DNA of 64,000 nt from an uncultured Phascolarctobacterium sp. (GCA_900757795.1 CAAEPE010000022.1:1-64000), one strand, 5' to 3'. Positions 18,195 to 26,913 are shown, numbered from the stretch's first letter. Made by a program: numbers and translations. The notes: generated by a model from the sequence alone, not told the origin.

Positions 18195-19311
18195 ATGGCT
18201 GAAAAGATTAGGGTTAGTAATATAGAATTATTGCGAATTGTGGCTATGTTTTTGGTAGTAATATCACACTTTTATGTTCATGGTAGATGGCCAATTGTAA
18301 ATGAATTGTCAATAAATAATATTATTATTTATTGCTTTGATGTTGGCGAAATAGGTGTTACGGCTTTTGTGCTAATTTCTGGATATTTCCTTGTAAACCA
18401 GTCTTTTGATTTAGTTAAATTATTTAAGTTAGTATTTCAAATGTGGTTTTATGGAGTGGCTTTGTTAGTTTTTGCTTACGCTTTTGGAACAAGGGAAATA
18501 GTAGGAAAACTTTTTTGGGGTTCCATAATACCTTTTTATTCTTTGAATTGGTTTGCCAAAGCATATTTATTACTTTACTTATTATTTCCTGTTTTAAATA
18601 TTTTTCTGAAAAAATATACCAAAGAGAAACTTTTAAAGGGAATAATTGGTTTTAGTGTACTTTGGAATATTTTGCCAGCTTTTTCATTATATGAACATGG
18701 AAACCAAAGAATTACAGTACTGTTTATTTATTGTATAGGAGCGTATTTTGCCATATATGGATGTCAATACTTAAATAATGCAAAAAATGCGGTAGCTTTG
18801 AGTTTAGCCTCATATACTGTTATTGTATTTTCTGTTACTATAATTTGGCAATTAAGTTTAAACAATTCTTATTGGGGGGGGTAAACAGGCAAGCTGTTTG
18901 GCATTAAACTCTATATTTGTTTTGTTATGTGGCATTGGTCTATTTTATACTTTTAAAAATATACAAATAGAGAGTCAATGGATTAACCATTTAGCAAAGA
19001 CTATGTTTGGTGTGTATTTAATACATGATAATCCATTAATTTCTAATTGGTTGTGGAATGAAGTTATAAATGTAAGTAGATTTTATGATTCTAATTTTTT
19101 GGTAATTATTAGCGTTTTGTGTTGCTTGATAGTTATGTGTGTTTGCGCTGCTATTGATTATTTACGGATAAAGTTTATAGAAAAGCCGTTGTTTATTATG
19201 CTTACTCCTATACTTGATGTGCAGCAAGTGAGATTAGCTAATAATATAAGGTGGTTTATTAGGAAGACTAAATATAGCTTTTTTTGCTGGCTGCGTGGCT
19301 TTAATATATAA
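18195..19311 (+). CDS. acyltransferase 3 family O-acyltransferase, frameshifted at a G8 tract
   Basis: A membrane acyltransferase of the OafA/WecH type that would acylate LPS or O-antigen sugars. The N-terminal part (to 18884) has VSNIELLRIVAMFLVVISHFYVHG with the family His, and several membrane segments, then stops at SYWGG right after eight G (18874-18881). The next frame (to 19311) continues with more membrane segments and the family motif FGVYLIHDNP. G7 (or G10) joins them. The gene adjoins the ligase stop. The last 12 codons overlap an out-of-frame O-antigen ligase relic, so the natural C-terminus may have been replaced by recombination. GTG 18186 is an alternative start. Confidence 0.82.
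18874..18881 (+). repeat. G8 slippage tract in acyltransferase
   Basis: Eight G immediately before the TAA that truncates the first frame; G7 or G10 opens the full gene. Confidence 0.88.
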
Positions 19312-19891
19312 TTCTATTCGCGGGACATGGTTGGCTTTGTTACATGTAATAATGTTTGTTTTGCTGTATTACATTTCTCGTAAAAGTTATATTGCTATAC
19401 TGTGATTAGCAATTATTTCTTGTGCTGGTGTAGGCTTAACAAATAATACTAAATTTATGAAACGAGTACAGAGTATTACTAGTACTAAGTATCAATCAAA
19501 TACGGAACGTATTTTGATATGGCAAAGTACTTATCATATGTTTCAGGATCATCCGGTTTTAGGTGTAGGATTGGGTCAATATAAGGATAGTTATCAGAAA
19601 ACATATATTTCCTTAGGTCACGCACATAACAATTTTATGCAAATGCTAGCAGAAAATAGTTTTGTTGGCTTCCTTGGTTTTACATTGATGATAAGTTACT
19701 TTATTTGTCATTCCTTGAGACGGTTTTGGCAAACTAAAAGTCCATATGCTTTTATGATTTCTATGTATACCTTAGCTTTGGTTTTACAGGGGTTAACAGA
19801 ATATAATTTTGGTAATTCGGCCGTTATGAAAGCCTTTTGACTTGTTTTGGGATGCTTGCTTGTGTTAGATTATAACTATAAAAAAGAGTAA
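19274..19891 (+). pseudogene. O-antigen ligase relic
   Basis: One reading frame over this stretch encodes the C-terminal half of a WaaL/Wzy-like protein homologous to the gene at 16986: NSIRGTWLALLHV (compare GKSRGAWLTL), ILIWQSTYHMFQDHPVLGVGLGQY and HAHNNFMQMLAENSF. It is broken by in-frame TGA codons at 19403-19405 and 19838-19840, lacks the N-terminal half, and begins inside the end of the acyltransferase gene. The longest open piece is 19457-19840. No ribosome site is seen. This looks like a remnant of a duplicated or exchanged ligase gene, not a functional one. Confidence 0.8.
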
Positions 19892-20060
19892 CTGTGTATG
19901 AGTTAATGGAAATGAATTTTCTTGATCTCAAAAAGACCGTTAATTTAAATTTTTTAGACATAAAGAATTTAACAATTGTGACAGTCTTTTACTATAAATT
20001 ATTATAATTGAAATTGTTACATAATTATAAGACTGGTTAAGTTTACATAATGTGCTGATC
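19892..20060. other. AT-rich spacer
   Basis: No gene is supported. TATAAT-like stretches occur near 19990-20010 but without a well-spaced -35. It leads into the 76-bp tandem repeats. Confidence 0.35.
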
Positions 20061-20248
20061 GAAAGTTACAATGTCGAATCGTTTGAAATACGTTTGAAGT
20101 ATTAAGTTAGACGATGAAAAGAACCCATAATAAGGGGAAAGTTACAGTATCGAATCGTTTGAAATACGTTTGAAGTATTAAGTTAGATGATGAAAAGAAC
20201 CCATAATAAGGGGAAAGTTACAATGTCGAATCGTTTGAAATACGTTTG
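20061..20248 (+). repeat. 76-bp tandem repeat, about 2.5 copies, with leader-peptide frames
   Basis: Copies begin at 20061, 20137 and 20213, differing at only a few bases; the last is cut off at the ribosome site of the next gene. Copies one and three contain ATG followed by codons for MSNRLKYV. In copy one it ends in TGA. In copy three (ATG 20223, AAGGGG upstream) the frame runs on through the ribosome site and start of the downstream gene. Copy two has lost the ATG. A regulatory leader or repeated operator is possible. Confidence 0.85.
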
Positions 20249-20259
20249 GAGGAGTGTTT

Positions 20260-21786
20260 ATGCAAAACAATAGACAGAAAGTATTTGAGCTATTAAGAAA
20301 AATCAATCAAAATCATGAGAGTTATGATTTTGAAGTTAAAGAAGCGCTTCATAATTTGCCTAAAAATACATGGGAAACATATTCTGCATTTGCTAATACT
20401 TCTGGAGGAATTCTTTTATTTGGTATAAAAGAAAATAAAGTAACAAAAGAGTTTATAATAGAAGGTGTTAATGATCCTGATAAGTTAATAAAAGATTTTG
20501 TTACTACTGCTCAAAATAGGAATAAAGTATCTATTAATCTTGTGCAAAATGAAGACATAGAGATATTTGATTTAAATGAAAAGCAAGTAGTAGTAATATA
20601 TATAAGAGAAGCTTCTATTCGCCAGAAACCGGTATATATAAATGGTATAGATAGTTATCAACACGTTTATATTAGAAAGTATGAAGGTGATTGTCGTGCA
20701 ACACAGGAGGAATATCGTAGATTTGTTCGTAATACGCAGGATAATGTTGACGAAGAACTTTTGAATTATTTTACTGTTGATGATTTAGATAATGAAAGCA
20801 TTTTACTTTTTAAAAATATAGTTGATTCTAGAAATAAGAAGAAAAATTATTTAGGAATGGATAATGTTAGTTTTTTGAAGGAGATGGGAATTTTTCAGAT
20901 AGATAGAAATGATAAAAGAAAATTAAAATTAACTTTAGCTGGATTATTGTTTTTGGGAAAATTTGATGCTATAAGGCAGCGATTACCTCATTTTCATTTA
21001 GAATATCTAAATAAAAAATGTGCAGCAAATATAAGGTGGAAAGACAGAGTATCGACAGGTGATTTGGAATACGAAAATTTGAATTTATTCAAATTTTATT
21101 TTATAGTTTTAGAAAAATTAAAATTAACAATAGAGGATCCTTTTGAGTTAGAAGATGGATGTGTTAGAAAAACAACTAATGAATTAGAAGTTGCTCTAAG
21201 AGAGGCTTTAGCTAATACGCTCATTCATGCTGATTATTTAGATGCAGAAACTAATATTACGATAGAAGTACATTATTTGTACTATAGTTTTTTGAATCCT
21301 GGAACAATGAGGGTATCTAAAGAACAGTTTTTTTCTGGAGGGAAATCAAGTCCGAGAAATAATATTTTAATATCTTATTTTAGGAGGATGGGTGCTTCAG
21401 AGAGAGCTGGTTCTGGTGGAAAAGAAATATCTGATGTTGTTTTAAAAAATAGTTTTAGATATCCTGAGTTGAAAACAGATATAGATAAAACATATTTAAA
21501 AATTTGGTGTGCCTCCTTGGAAAATTCTTATTCTGAATATGATTCTTGCACTCGAGACATATTGTTGTATATTCAAAAAAATAAAATTGTTAAATTTAGC
21601 GATATAAGAGATCATGTTGGAAACGTATCAGATTATCAGATTAGAAAATCTTTGGCATTGATAATAAATAAGGATCTTGTATATGTTGAAGGAGTAGGAA
21701 AAGCTACTAAATATTATTGGAAGATGACTACTTTGGAAAAAGTAGCAACAGCGCAGTTTTTGAGTAATATATTACTCAAAAACTAG
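20260..21786 (+). CDS. Schlafen AlbA_2 domain ATP-binding protein
   Basis: A 508-residue protein with an N-terminal AlbA_2 (Schlafen-like) domain: EVKEALHNLPKNTWETYSAFANTSGGILLFGIKE, followed by HVYIRKYEGDCRATQEEYRRF. The middle holds a RecG/GHKL-like ATP-binding region (ALREALANTLIHADY, then GSGGKEISD), and the end has a winged-helix-like segment. Such proteins are annotated as putative transcriptional regulators; some relatives occur in phage-defence settings. GGAGGAG (20248-20254) precedes ATG 20260. It sits alone behind 76-bp tandem repeats within a recombined region. Its target is unknown. Confidence 0.8.
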   Translation: MQNNRQKVFELLRKINQNHESYDFEVKEALHNLPKNTWETYSAFANTSGGILLFGIKENKVTKEFIIEGVNDPDKLIKDFVTTAQNRNKVSINLVQNEDIEIFDLNEKQVVVIYIREASIRQKPVYINGIDSYQHVYIRKYEGDCRATQEEYRRFVRNTQDNVDEELLNYFTVDDLDNESILLFKNIVDSRNKKKNYLGMDNVSFLKEMGIFQIDRNDKRKLKLTLAGLLFLGKFDAIRQRLPHFHLEYLNKKCAANIRWKDRVSTGDLEYENLNLFKFYFIVLEKLKLTIEDPFELEDGCVRKTTNELEVALREALANTLIHADYLDAETNITIEVHYLYYSFLNPGTMRVSKEQFFSGGKSSPRNNILISYFRRMGASERAGSGGKEISDVVLKNSFRYPELKTDIDKTYLKIWCASLENSYSEYDSCTRDILLYIQKNKIVKFSDIRDHVGNVSDYQIRKSLALIINKDLVYVEGVGKATKYYWKMTTLEKVATAQFLSNILLKN

Positions 21787-21794
21787 GAATTAAT

Positions 21795-21863
21795 ATGCAA
21801 ATTTATGCTATAACTCTTCTCGTTACTGGCGGCGCTGGTTTTATCGGTTCTAAATTGTTTTAA
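21795..21863 (+). pseudogene. 5' fragment of a sugar-nucleotide epimerase
   Basis: Twenty-two codons from ATG to TAA include LLVTGGAGFIGSKL, the N-terminal Rossmann motif of extended short-chain NDP-sugar epimerases/dehydratases. The rest of the gene is missing, and an intact epimerase lies 225 bases downstream. It appears to be a recombination scar. Confidence 0.7.
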
Positions 21864-21919
21864 CTTGTTTTTGTCATGAAATGACTAGAGTTGTCAGGGT
21901 TTTACGCGACTTTTATTAA

Positions 21920-22060
21920 TTAAAAATAATTTATCAACATGGCAAGGAATTTAAACCTACTCCACCAGGATTTAATCATTATATTGTGGGATTAAAAGTG
22001 AACAATCAACTTTTTGATAAATGCTTGAAACGGTTGGAAACGATTGAATTGATACAATAA
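21920..22060 (+). pseudogene. 3' fragment of an unidentified gene
   Basis: A 46-codon open frame without a proper start encodes KEFKPTPPGFNHYIVGLK and ends in TAA. It reads like the C-terminus of a real protein, but I do not recognise the family. It lies between the epimerase scar and the intact epimerase. Confidence 0.4.
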
Positions 22061-22087
22061 ATATTTTACAAAAGTGGGTAACTTATT

Positions 22088-23179
22088 ATGAGAGAAGCAA
22101 ATATAAATCTTAATAACAAAACTGTTTTGGTAACCGGTGCTGCAGGCTTTATTGGCAGTAATTTAGTTTTGGAGTTGTTGCGTTGCGTAAAGTCTGTGCG
22201 CATTATAGGCTTGGATAATCTTAATGATTATTATGATGTACGCTTAAAGGAATATCGTTTGCAGGAAATTGATAAGGAAGCAAAAATTCATCGTGATAGC
22301 TCGTGGCATTTTATTAAAGGGAACCTTGCTGATAAGGCGTTGATAGAGAAGCTTTTTACAACCTATAAGCCTCAGATTGTAGTTAATTTGGCTGCTCAGG
22401 CCGGCGTGCGCTATTCTATTACTAATCCGGATGCCTATATTGAAGCTAACATTATTGGCTTTTATAATATTTTGGAAGCTTGTCGTCATTCTTACGATAA
22501 TGGTCAAGAAGGCGTACTGCATTTAGTTTATGCTTCCAGCTCTTCTGTTTATGGAAGCAATAAAAAAGTGCCTTATTCTACTGATGATAAAGTGGATAAT
22601 CCTGTTTCTCTTTATGCCGCAACTAAAAAATCCAATGAGCTTTTAGCTCATGCTTATGCAAAGCTTTATAATATTCCGTCTACGGGCTTGCGCTTTTTTA
22701 CTGTTTATGGACCGGCGGGTCGCCCAGATATGGCTTATTTTGGCTTTACGGATAAGCTGCGCGCTGGCAAAACTATAGAAATTTTTAATTATGGTAATTG
22801 TAAGCGTGATTTTACTTATGTTGATGATATTGTCGAGGGCGTGAAGCGTGTTATGCAATGTGCTCCCGAAAAAAAGACCGGCGAAGACGGACTGCCGCTT
22901 CCTCCTTATACTGTATATAATATTGGTAATAATAGTCCGGAAAATTTATTGGAGTTTGTGGATATACTGCAGCAAGAGCTAATCAAGGCTGGCGTTTTGG
23001 CAGCTGATTATGATTTTGCGGCTCATACAAAGCTTGTGCCTATGCAGCCGGGAGATGTTCCGGTTACTTACGCCGATACGGCGCCATTGGAGAGGGATTT
23101 TGGTTTTAAGCCTAACACCTCTTTGCGAACCGGCTTGCGTAAATTTGCAGAATGGTATAAAAAGTTTTATCAATGTTGA
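22088..23179 (+). CDS. UDP-glucuronate 4-epimerase-like NAD-dependent epimerase
   Basis: A 363-residue extended short-chain dehydrogenase that would convert UDP-glucuronate to UDP-galacturonate for surface polysaccharide. The NAD-binding TGAAGFIGSN is at about 17-26, LDNLNDYYDVRLKEYRL is the block typical of UDP-glucuronate epimerases, and the catalytic Tyr-x3-Lys is YAATK in SLYAATKKSNELL. It is followed 15 bases later by UDP-glucose dehydrogenase, which makes UDP-glucuronate, so both steps UDP-Glc to UDP-GlcA to UDP-GalA are paired. Substrate assignment rests on motif and context. Confidence 0.87.
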   Translation: MREANINLNNKTVLVTGAAGFIGSNLVLELLRCVKSVRIIGLDNLNDYYDVRLKEYRLQEIDKEAKIHRDSSWHFIKGNLADKALIEKLFTTYKPQIVVNLAAQAGVRYSITNPDAYIEANIIGFYNILEACRHSYDNGQEGVLHLVYASSSSVYGSNKKVPYSTDDKVDNPVSLYAATKKSNELLAHAYAKLYNIPSTGLRFFTVYGPAGRPDMAYFGFTDKLRAGKTIEIFNYGNCKRDFTYVDDIVEGVKRVMQCAPEKKTGEDGLPLPPYTVYNIGNNSPENLLEFVDILQQELIKAGVLAADYDFAAHTKLVPMQPGDVPVTYADTAPLERDFGFKPNTSLRTGLRKFAEWYKKFYQC

Positions 23180-23194
23180 AAGGGATGTAAGATA

Positions 23195-24427
23195 ATGAAA
23201 ATCGCTGTAGCAGGCACTGGCTATGTGGGCTTAAGCTTGGCAACGTTATTGGCACAGCATAATCAGGTTATGGCTGTAGATATTGTTCCTGAAAAGGTAG
23301 AAATGATCAATAAAAAGCAGTCGCCTATAGTGGATAAGGAAATAGAGGATTTTTTGGCGCATAAAGATTTACAGCTGGTGGCTACTCTTGACGCTAAAGC
23401 TGCTTATGCAGATGCAGATTTTGTTATTATTGCAGCGCCAACCAATTATGATTCGCAAAAGAATTTTTTTGATACATCTGCTGTGGAGACTGTAATCAAG
23501 CTGGTTATGGAATATAATCCCCAGGCAATTATGGTTATCAAATCAACTATTCCGGTGGGTTATACGGAGCATATTCGTCAGGCAACGGGAAGCAAAAATA
23601 TTATTTTTAGTCCGGAGTTTTTACGTGAAAGCAAGGCTTTGTATGATAATTTATATCCGTCGCGTATAATAATCGGCACGGATATGGGTGATGAAAGACT
23701 TGTGAAAGCGGCAAAAACATTTGCTTCTCTTTTGCAGGAGGGAGCAATAAAAGAAAATATTCCGACGCTTTTTATGGGCTTTACAGAGGCAGAAGCAGTA
23801 AAATTATTTTCTAATACTTATTTGGCGCTGCGCGTTGCTTATTTTAATGAGTTAGATACTTATGCGGAGACGAAAGGGTTAAATACTAAGCAAATTATTG
23901 AAGGCGTATGCCTTGATCCTCGTATTGGCAATCATTATAATAATCCTTCTTTTGGTTATGGCGGATATTGCCTGCCTAAAGATACAAAGCAGCTTTTAGC
24001 TAATTATGAGGATGTTCCCGAAAATCTTATTGGGGCTATAGTGGAATCTAACAAAACGCGTAAAGATTTTATCGCTGATCGAGTTTTGCGCTTGACTGGT
24101 TATTATAATGCTTCTAGTGCATATGATGCAGCATTGGAACGGTCTGTGATTGTTGGCGTTTACAGGCTGACGATGAAATCAAATTCCGATAATTTTAGAC
24201 AAAGCTCTATTCAAGGTGTTATGAAAAGAATTAAGGCCAAAGGAGCAAGGATTATTATTTATGAGCCAACTCTGCCGGAGGGCAGTACATTTTTTGGTAG
24301 CTTAGTAGTTAATGATTTAGAAAAATTTAAAGCTCAAAGTCAAGCAATCATTGCAAATCGTTATGATAGCAGCTTAGATGATGTAAAGAGCAAAGTTTAT
24401 ACTAGAGATTTGTTTAGAAGAGATTAG
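23195..24427 (+). CDS. ugd: UDP-glucose 6-dehydrogenase
   Basis: Oxidises UDP-glucose to UDP-glucuronate with two NAD+. The N-terminal GTGYVGLS (7-14) binds NAD, PTNYD and SPEFLRESKALYDNLYPSRIIIG are family blocks, and the catalytic Cys is in YGGYCLPKDTK near residue 260. The C-terminal UDP-binding domain follows; 410 residues is normal for this compact form. The pair with the upstream epimerase supplies uronic-acid donors for the glycosyltransferases of the island. AAGGGATG lies before the ATG. Confidence 0.9.
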   Translation: MKIAVAGTGYVGLSLATLLAQHNQVMAVDIVPEKVEMINKKQSPIVDKEIEDFLAHKDLQLVATLDAKAAYADADFVIIAAPTNYDSQKNFFDTSAVETVIKLVMEYNPQAIMVIKSTIPVGYTEHIRQATGSKNIIFSPEFLRESKALYDNLYPSRIIIGTDMGDERLVKAAKTFASLLQEGAIKENIPTLFMGFTEAEAVKLFSNTYLALRVAYFNELDTYAETKGLNTKQIIEGVCLDPRIGNHYNNPSFGYGGYCLPKDTKQLLANYEDVPENLIGAIVESNKTRKDFIADRVLRLTGYYNASSAYDAALERSVIVGVYRLTMKSNSDNFRQSSIQGVMKRIKAKGARIIIYEPTLPEGSTFFGSLVVNDLEKFKAQSQAIIANRYDSSLDDVKSKVYTRDLFRRD

Positions 24428-24513
24428 GTTAAGTGTGTTTGTATTGAGAAATACAAGGGTATAGCATTGTTTGCTTGAATAAATTAACTTATGCGGGAAA
24501 TTTATCTGCAACA

Positions 24514-24556
24514 AAAAAGGCCATACCTTTGCATTTACGCAAGGTATGGCCTTTTT
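24514..24556. terminator. perfect 16-bp terminator hairpin
   Basis: Arms 24514-24529 and 24541-24556 are exact inverted repeats, A-rich on one side and T-rich on the other. It serves ugd and possibly the convergent yeiH gene. Confidence 0.9.
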
Positions 24557-24583
24557 ACAGTTAAATCTTATACCTTTTCTATC

Positions 24584-24608
24584 GATAACGTAGATAACGT
24601 GATAACGT
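24584..24608 (+). repeat. three tandem GATAACGT copies
   Basis: GATAACGT occurs at 24584, 24593 and 24601. It lies upstream of a 16-bp near-palindrome (24630-24645, TTGAC/GTCAA ends) and the HxlR gene fragment. These may be leftover operators. Confidence 0.6.
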
Positions 24609-24648
24609 ATAATAAGTTGCGCAAAACTATTGACAGTACCGTCAATAA

Positions 24649-24789
24649 CTCAACCGCAGAGTTTATGCGCAGGTGCCGCCGCGGGTAGAGTATAGCTTGA
24701 CAAAAACCGGCGCCAGCCTGCAGCCGATTTTGTTGGCCATGCAGAAATGGGGCACGGAATACCGCAAGCGGTATGGAGGCGAAGTGTAA
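24649..24789 (+). pseudogene. 3' fragment of an HxlR-family regulator
   Basis: The open frame encodes RRVYAQVPPRVEYSLTKTG and then LLAMQKWGTEYRKRY before TAA, the recognition-wing and C-terminal helix of HxlR-type winged-helix regulators. A stop at 24646 cuts it off and the N-terminal half is missing. The codons are GC-rich like core genes, unlike the AT-rich spacer upstream, so a deletion joined the two. Confidence 0.8.
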
Positions 24790-24819
24790 TTTGTGAAATT
24801 ATCTACTGTGACGATTATT

Positions 24820-25854
24820 TTACCACAAATTTAAGAAGTGCTGCATGGCTAAGCTGACAGCGGTGATGCCCACCCAGCAGCAGAAGCCCATAAGAATTGG
24901 CTTGCCGCCGGTTTTAACCAGCTTGATAATATTGGTGTTCAAACCGATGGCGCACATGGACAGCACAATGAAAAATTTGCTGAGGGTTTTGAGCGGCTCG
25001 AAGGCTTCTACGGCCACACCCATATTTAAGGCAATAGTGGTGATAACGGAAGCCAACACAAAGTAAATAATGAAAAAAGGAAAAACGCTTTTAATGCTGT
25101 AGCTGCTGCCATTATCAGCGTTTTTTGCATTTTTAGTAGTTAAGTAAGCCAAAACCATGGTGATAGGAATAATTGCCAAGGTTCTGGTGAGCTTCACGGT
25201 AACAGCCTTATCCAAAGTTGCAGAGCCTAATTTGTGCATAGAGTCCCAAGTAGCGGCGCAGGCTGTTACGGAGGAAGTATCGTTGACCGCCGTGCCGGCA
25301 AAAATGCCGAAGGCCTCGCCGCTGCCGGTGGAAAAGCCTACCAGCATACCTAAAGCGGGAAAGCATAGCGCTGCCAAAACGTTAAAGAAAAAAATTACGG
25401 AAATAGATTGAGCAACCTCCTCGTCATCAGCCTTGATAACGGGAGCGGTGGCGGCAATGGCAGAACCGCCGCAGATGGAGGAGCCAACGCCGACCAAGGT
25501 GGAAATTTTTGTAGGCATATCCATAAAATGGTGCATAGCCCAGGCAATTAAAAGAGAGGTCGCAATGGTGCTGATAATAATAGGCAGGGACTGCATTCCG
25601 GTTTTTAGCACTACGCTGAGATTTAAACCGAAGCCTAAAAGAATAACGGCGTATTGCAGAATTTTTTTGGAAACAAAGTTGATACCGCTTTGCAGAGGCG
25701 CTTTATCTTTGATAAAAATTGTAATAATCATTCCGGCAATAATTGCAAAAACAGCGCCGCCGATAAGCGGGAAAATTTTGCCTAAAAACCAACAGGGAAC
25801 GGAAATAATCAGGCACAGCAGGATGCCCTTCCACGTATTTTGAACAAATTGCAT
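24820..25854 (-). CDS. YeiH family (UPF0324) putative exporter
   Basis: A 344-residue inner-membrane protein with about 9-10 hydrophobic segments. GFGLNLSVVLKTG, GVGSSICGGSAIAATAPVIKA and GTAVNDTSSVTAC are hallmark blocks of the YeiH/UPF0324 family, annotated as putative sulfate exporters. AGAAGG precedes the ATG. It is divergent from a LysR-type regulator 154 bases away, the same arrangement as E. coli yeiH-yeiE, so that regulator probably controls it. The substrate is not proven for the family. Confidence 0.85.
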   Translation of the reverse strand: MQFVQNTWKGILLCLIISVPCWFLGKIFPLIGGAVFAIIAGMIITIFIKDKAPLQSGINFVSKKILQYAVILLGFGLNLSVVLKTGMQSLPIIISTIATSLLIAWAMHHFMDMPTKISTLVGVGSSICGGSAIAATAPVIKADDEEVAQSISVIFFFNVLAALCFPALGMLVGFSTGSGEAFGIFAGTAVNDTSSVTACAATWDSMHKLGSATLDKAVTVKLTRTLAIIPITMVLAYLTTKNAKNADNGSSYSIKSVFPFFIIYFVLASVITTIALNMGVAVEAFEPLKTLSKFFIVLSMCAIGLNTNIIKLVKTGGKPILMGFCCWVGITAVSLAMQHFLNLW

Positions 25855-26008
25855 TTTGAAACCTTCTTTCTTGAACGTTGTGATAAATTTTTCGCTAACG
25901 ACACTATCTTAACACAAAAATACAATAATGAAAAATTATCTATCTTTATTATATGATAAAATTATGTTATGATTATCAGCAGAAAAGGTAATTTAAAGGA
26001 GCAAGCAG
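25855..26008. promoter_or_regulatory. divergent yeiH-lysR control region
   Basis: A very AT-rich 154-bp region with several overlapping TATGAT/TATAAT-like hexamers (about 25950-25980) and T-N11-A style half-sites. It is expected to contain the regulator's binding site, but I cannot fix one motif. Confidence 0.4.
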
Positions 26009-26902
26009 ATGCAGGATTTTCGCATGGAAACTTTTTTGGCTGTGTGTAAATTTATGAATTTTACTAAAGCAGCGGAATATCTTAATCTGACGCAGCCTGC
26101 CGTGTCCCAGCACATTCGCTTTTTAAGCCAAAGCTACGGCGTGGAGCTGTTTATTATGGAAGGAAAGCGCTTGCAGCTGACGGAAGCCGGAAAAATTTTG
26201 TGGCAGGCCGCGCTGAATATGAAGCATGACGAGCAGCACATGCGGGAGCGTATGCTGCAAACGCAAGTAGGCTTAACAAGCTACGCCTTTGGCGCGACCT
26301 TATCCGTAGCGGAATTTATGTTGGTAGAGGATTTGCGCCTTTTTTTACGTACTCATCCTCAAAGTTATGTGCGGATGCAGGTTGGTAATACGCAGGAGCT
26401 GTTGCAGCTTTTGGGAGCCAGCGAGCTTGATTTTGCAATTGTGGAGGGAGCTTTTCCCAAGAATGAATATGCTTTTCTGCCTTATAAAACGGAAAGCTTT
26501 GTCGCCGTGGCATCGCCTGCCAAGGCTAAGCAATATGATGGCGCAAGTATTGACGACCTTTTAGGCGAAACAGTTTTTTTGCGCGAGCCGGGCAGCGGCA
26601 CGCGAGAAATTTTGGAAGCTTATTTAGCGGAGCATAGCTTATCGGTGAAAAACTTTGCCAATACTGTGGAGCTGGGGAATATTGGCGCGATAAAATATAT
26701 GCTCAAGGACGGCTTGGGAATCAGTTTTTGTTATCACGCAGCTATTGCGCAGGAGGAAAAACGCGGCGAGCTGGCGGTTATTCCTGTGCGCGATTTGCAG
26801 CTAAGCCATGAGATAAATTTTATTTTTCGTAGGTCCAGTATTTTTCAGGAGGATTATCGGGAAATTTATCGAGAACTGTGCCGGCATGGCGAGTCAAAAT
26901 AA
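26009..26902 (+). CDS. LysR-family transcriptional regulator
   Basis: A 297-residue LysR regulator. The N-terminal winged helix (residues 1-60) includes FMNFTKAAEYLNLTQPAVSQHIRFL, the classic LysR signature. The rest is a periplasmic-binding-protein-like effector domain, with LLGETVFLREPGSGTREILE resembling CysB/YeiE-type members. AAAGGAG lies upstream of the ATG. It is divergent from the YeiH-like exporter, its probable target. The effector is unknown. Confidence 0.88.
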   Translation: MQDFRMETFLAVCKFMNFTKAAEYLNLTQPAVSQHIRFLSQSYGVELFIMEGKRLQLTEAGKILWQAALNMKHDEQHMRERMLQTQVGLTSYAFGATLSVAEFMLVEDLRLFLRTHPQSYVRMQVGNTQELLQLLGASELDFAIVEGAFPKNEYAFLPYKTESFVAVASPAKAKQYDGASIDDLLGETVFLREPGSGTREILEAYLAEHSLSVKNFANTVELGNIGAIKYMLKDGLGISFCYHAAIAQEEKRGELAVIPVRDLQLSHEINFIFRRSSIFQEDYREIYRELCRHGESK

Positions 26903-26913
26903 AAATTTTGTGA

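Noticed and set aside
19403..19840. Two in-frame TGA codons in the ligase relic as possible recoding to Trp
   Set aside because: The homologous N-terminal half and a start are missing, and many core genes in the window end with ordinary TGA stops. Simple decay explains it.
20061..20248. 76-bp repeats as a CRISPR array
   Set aside because: The copies are contiguous with no variable spacers, and no cas gene is nearby.
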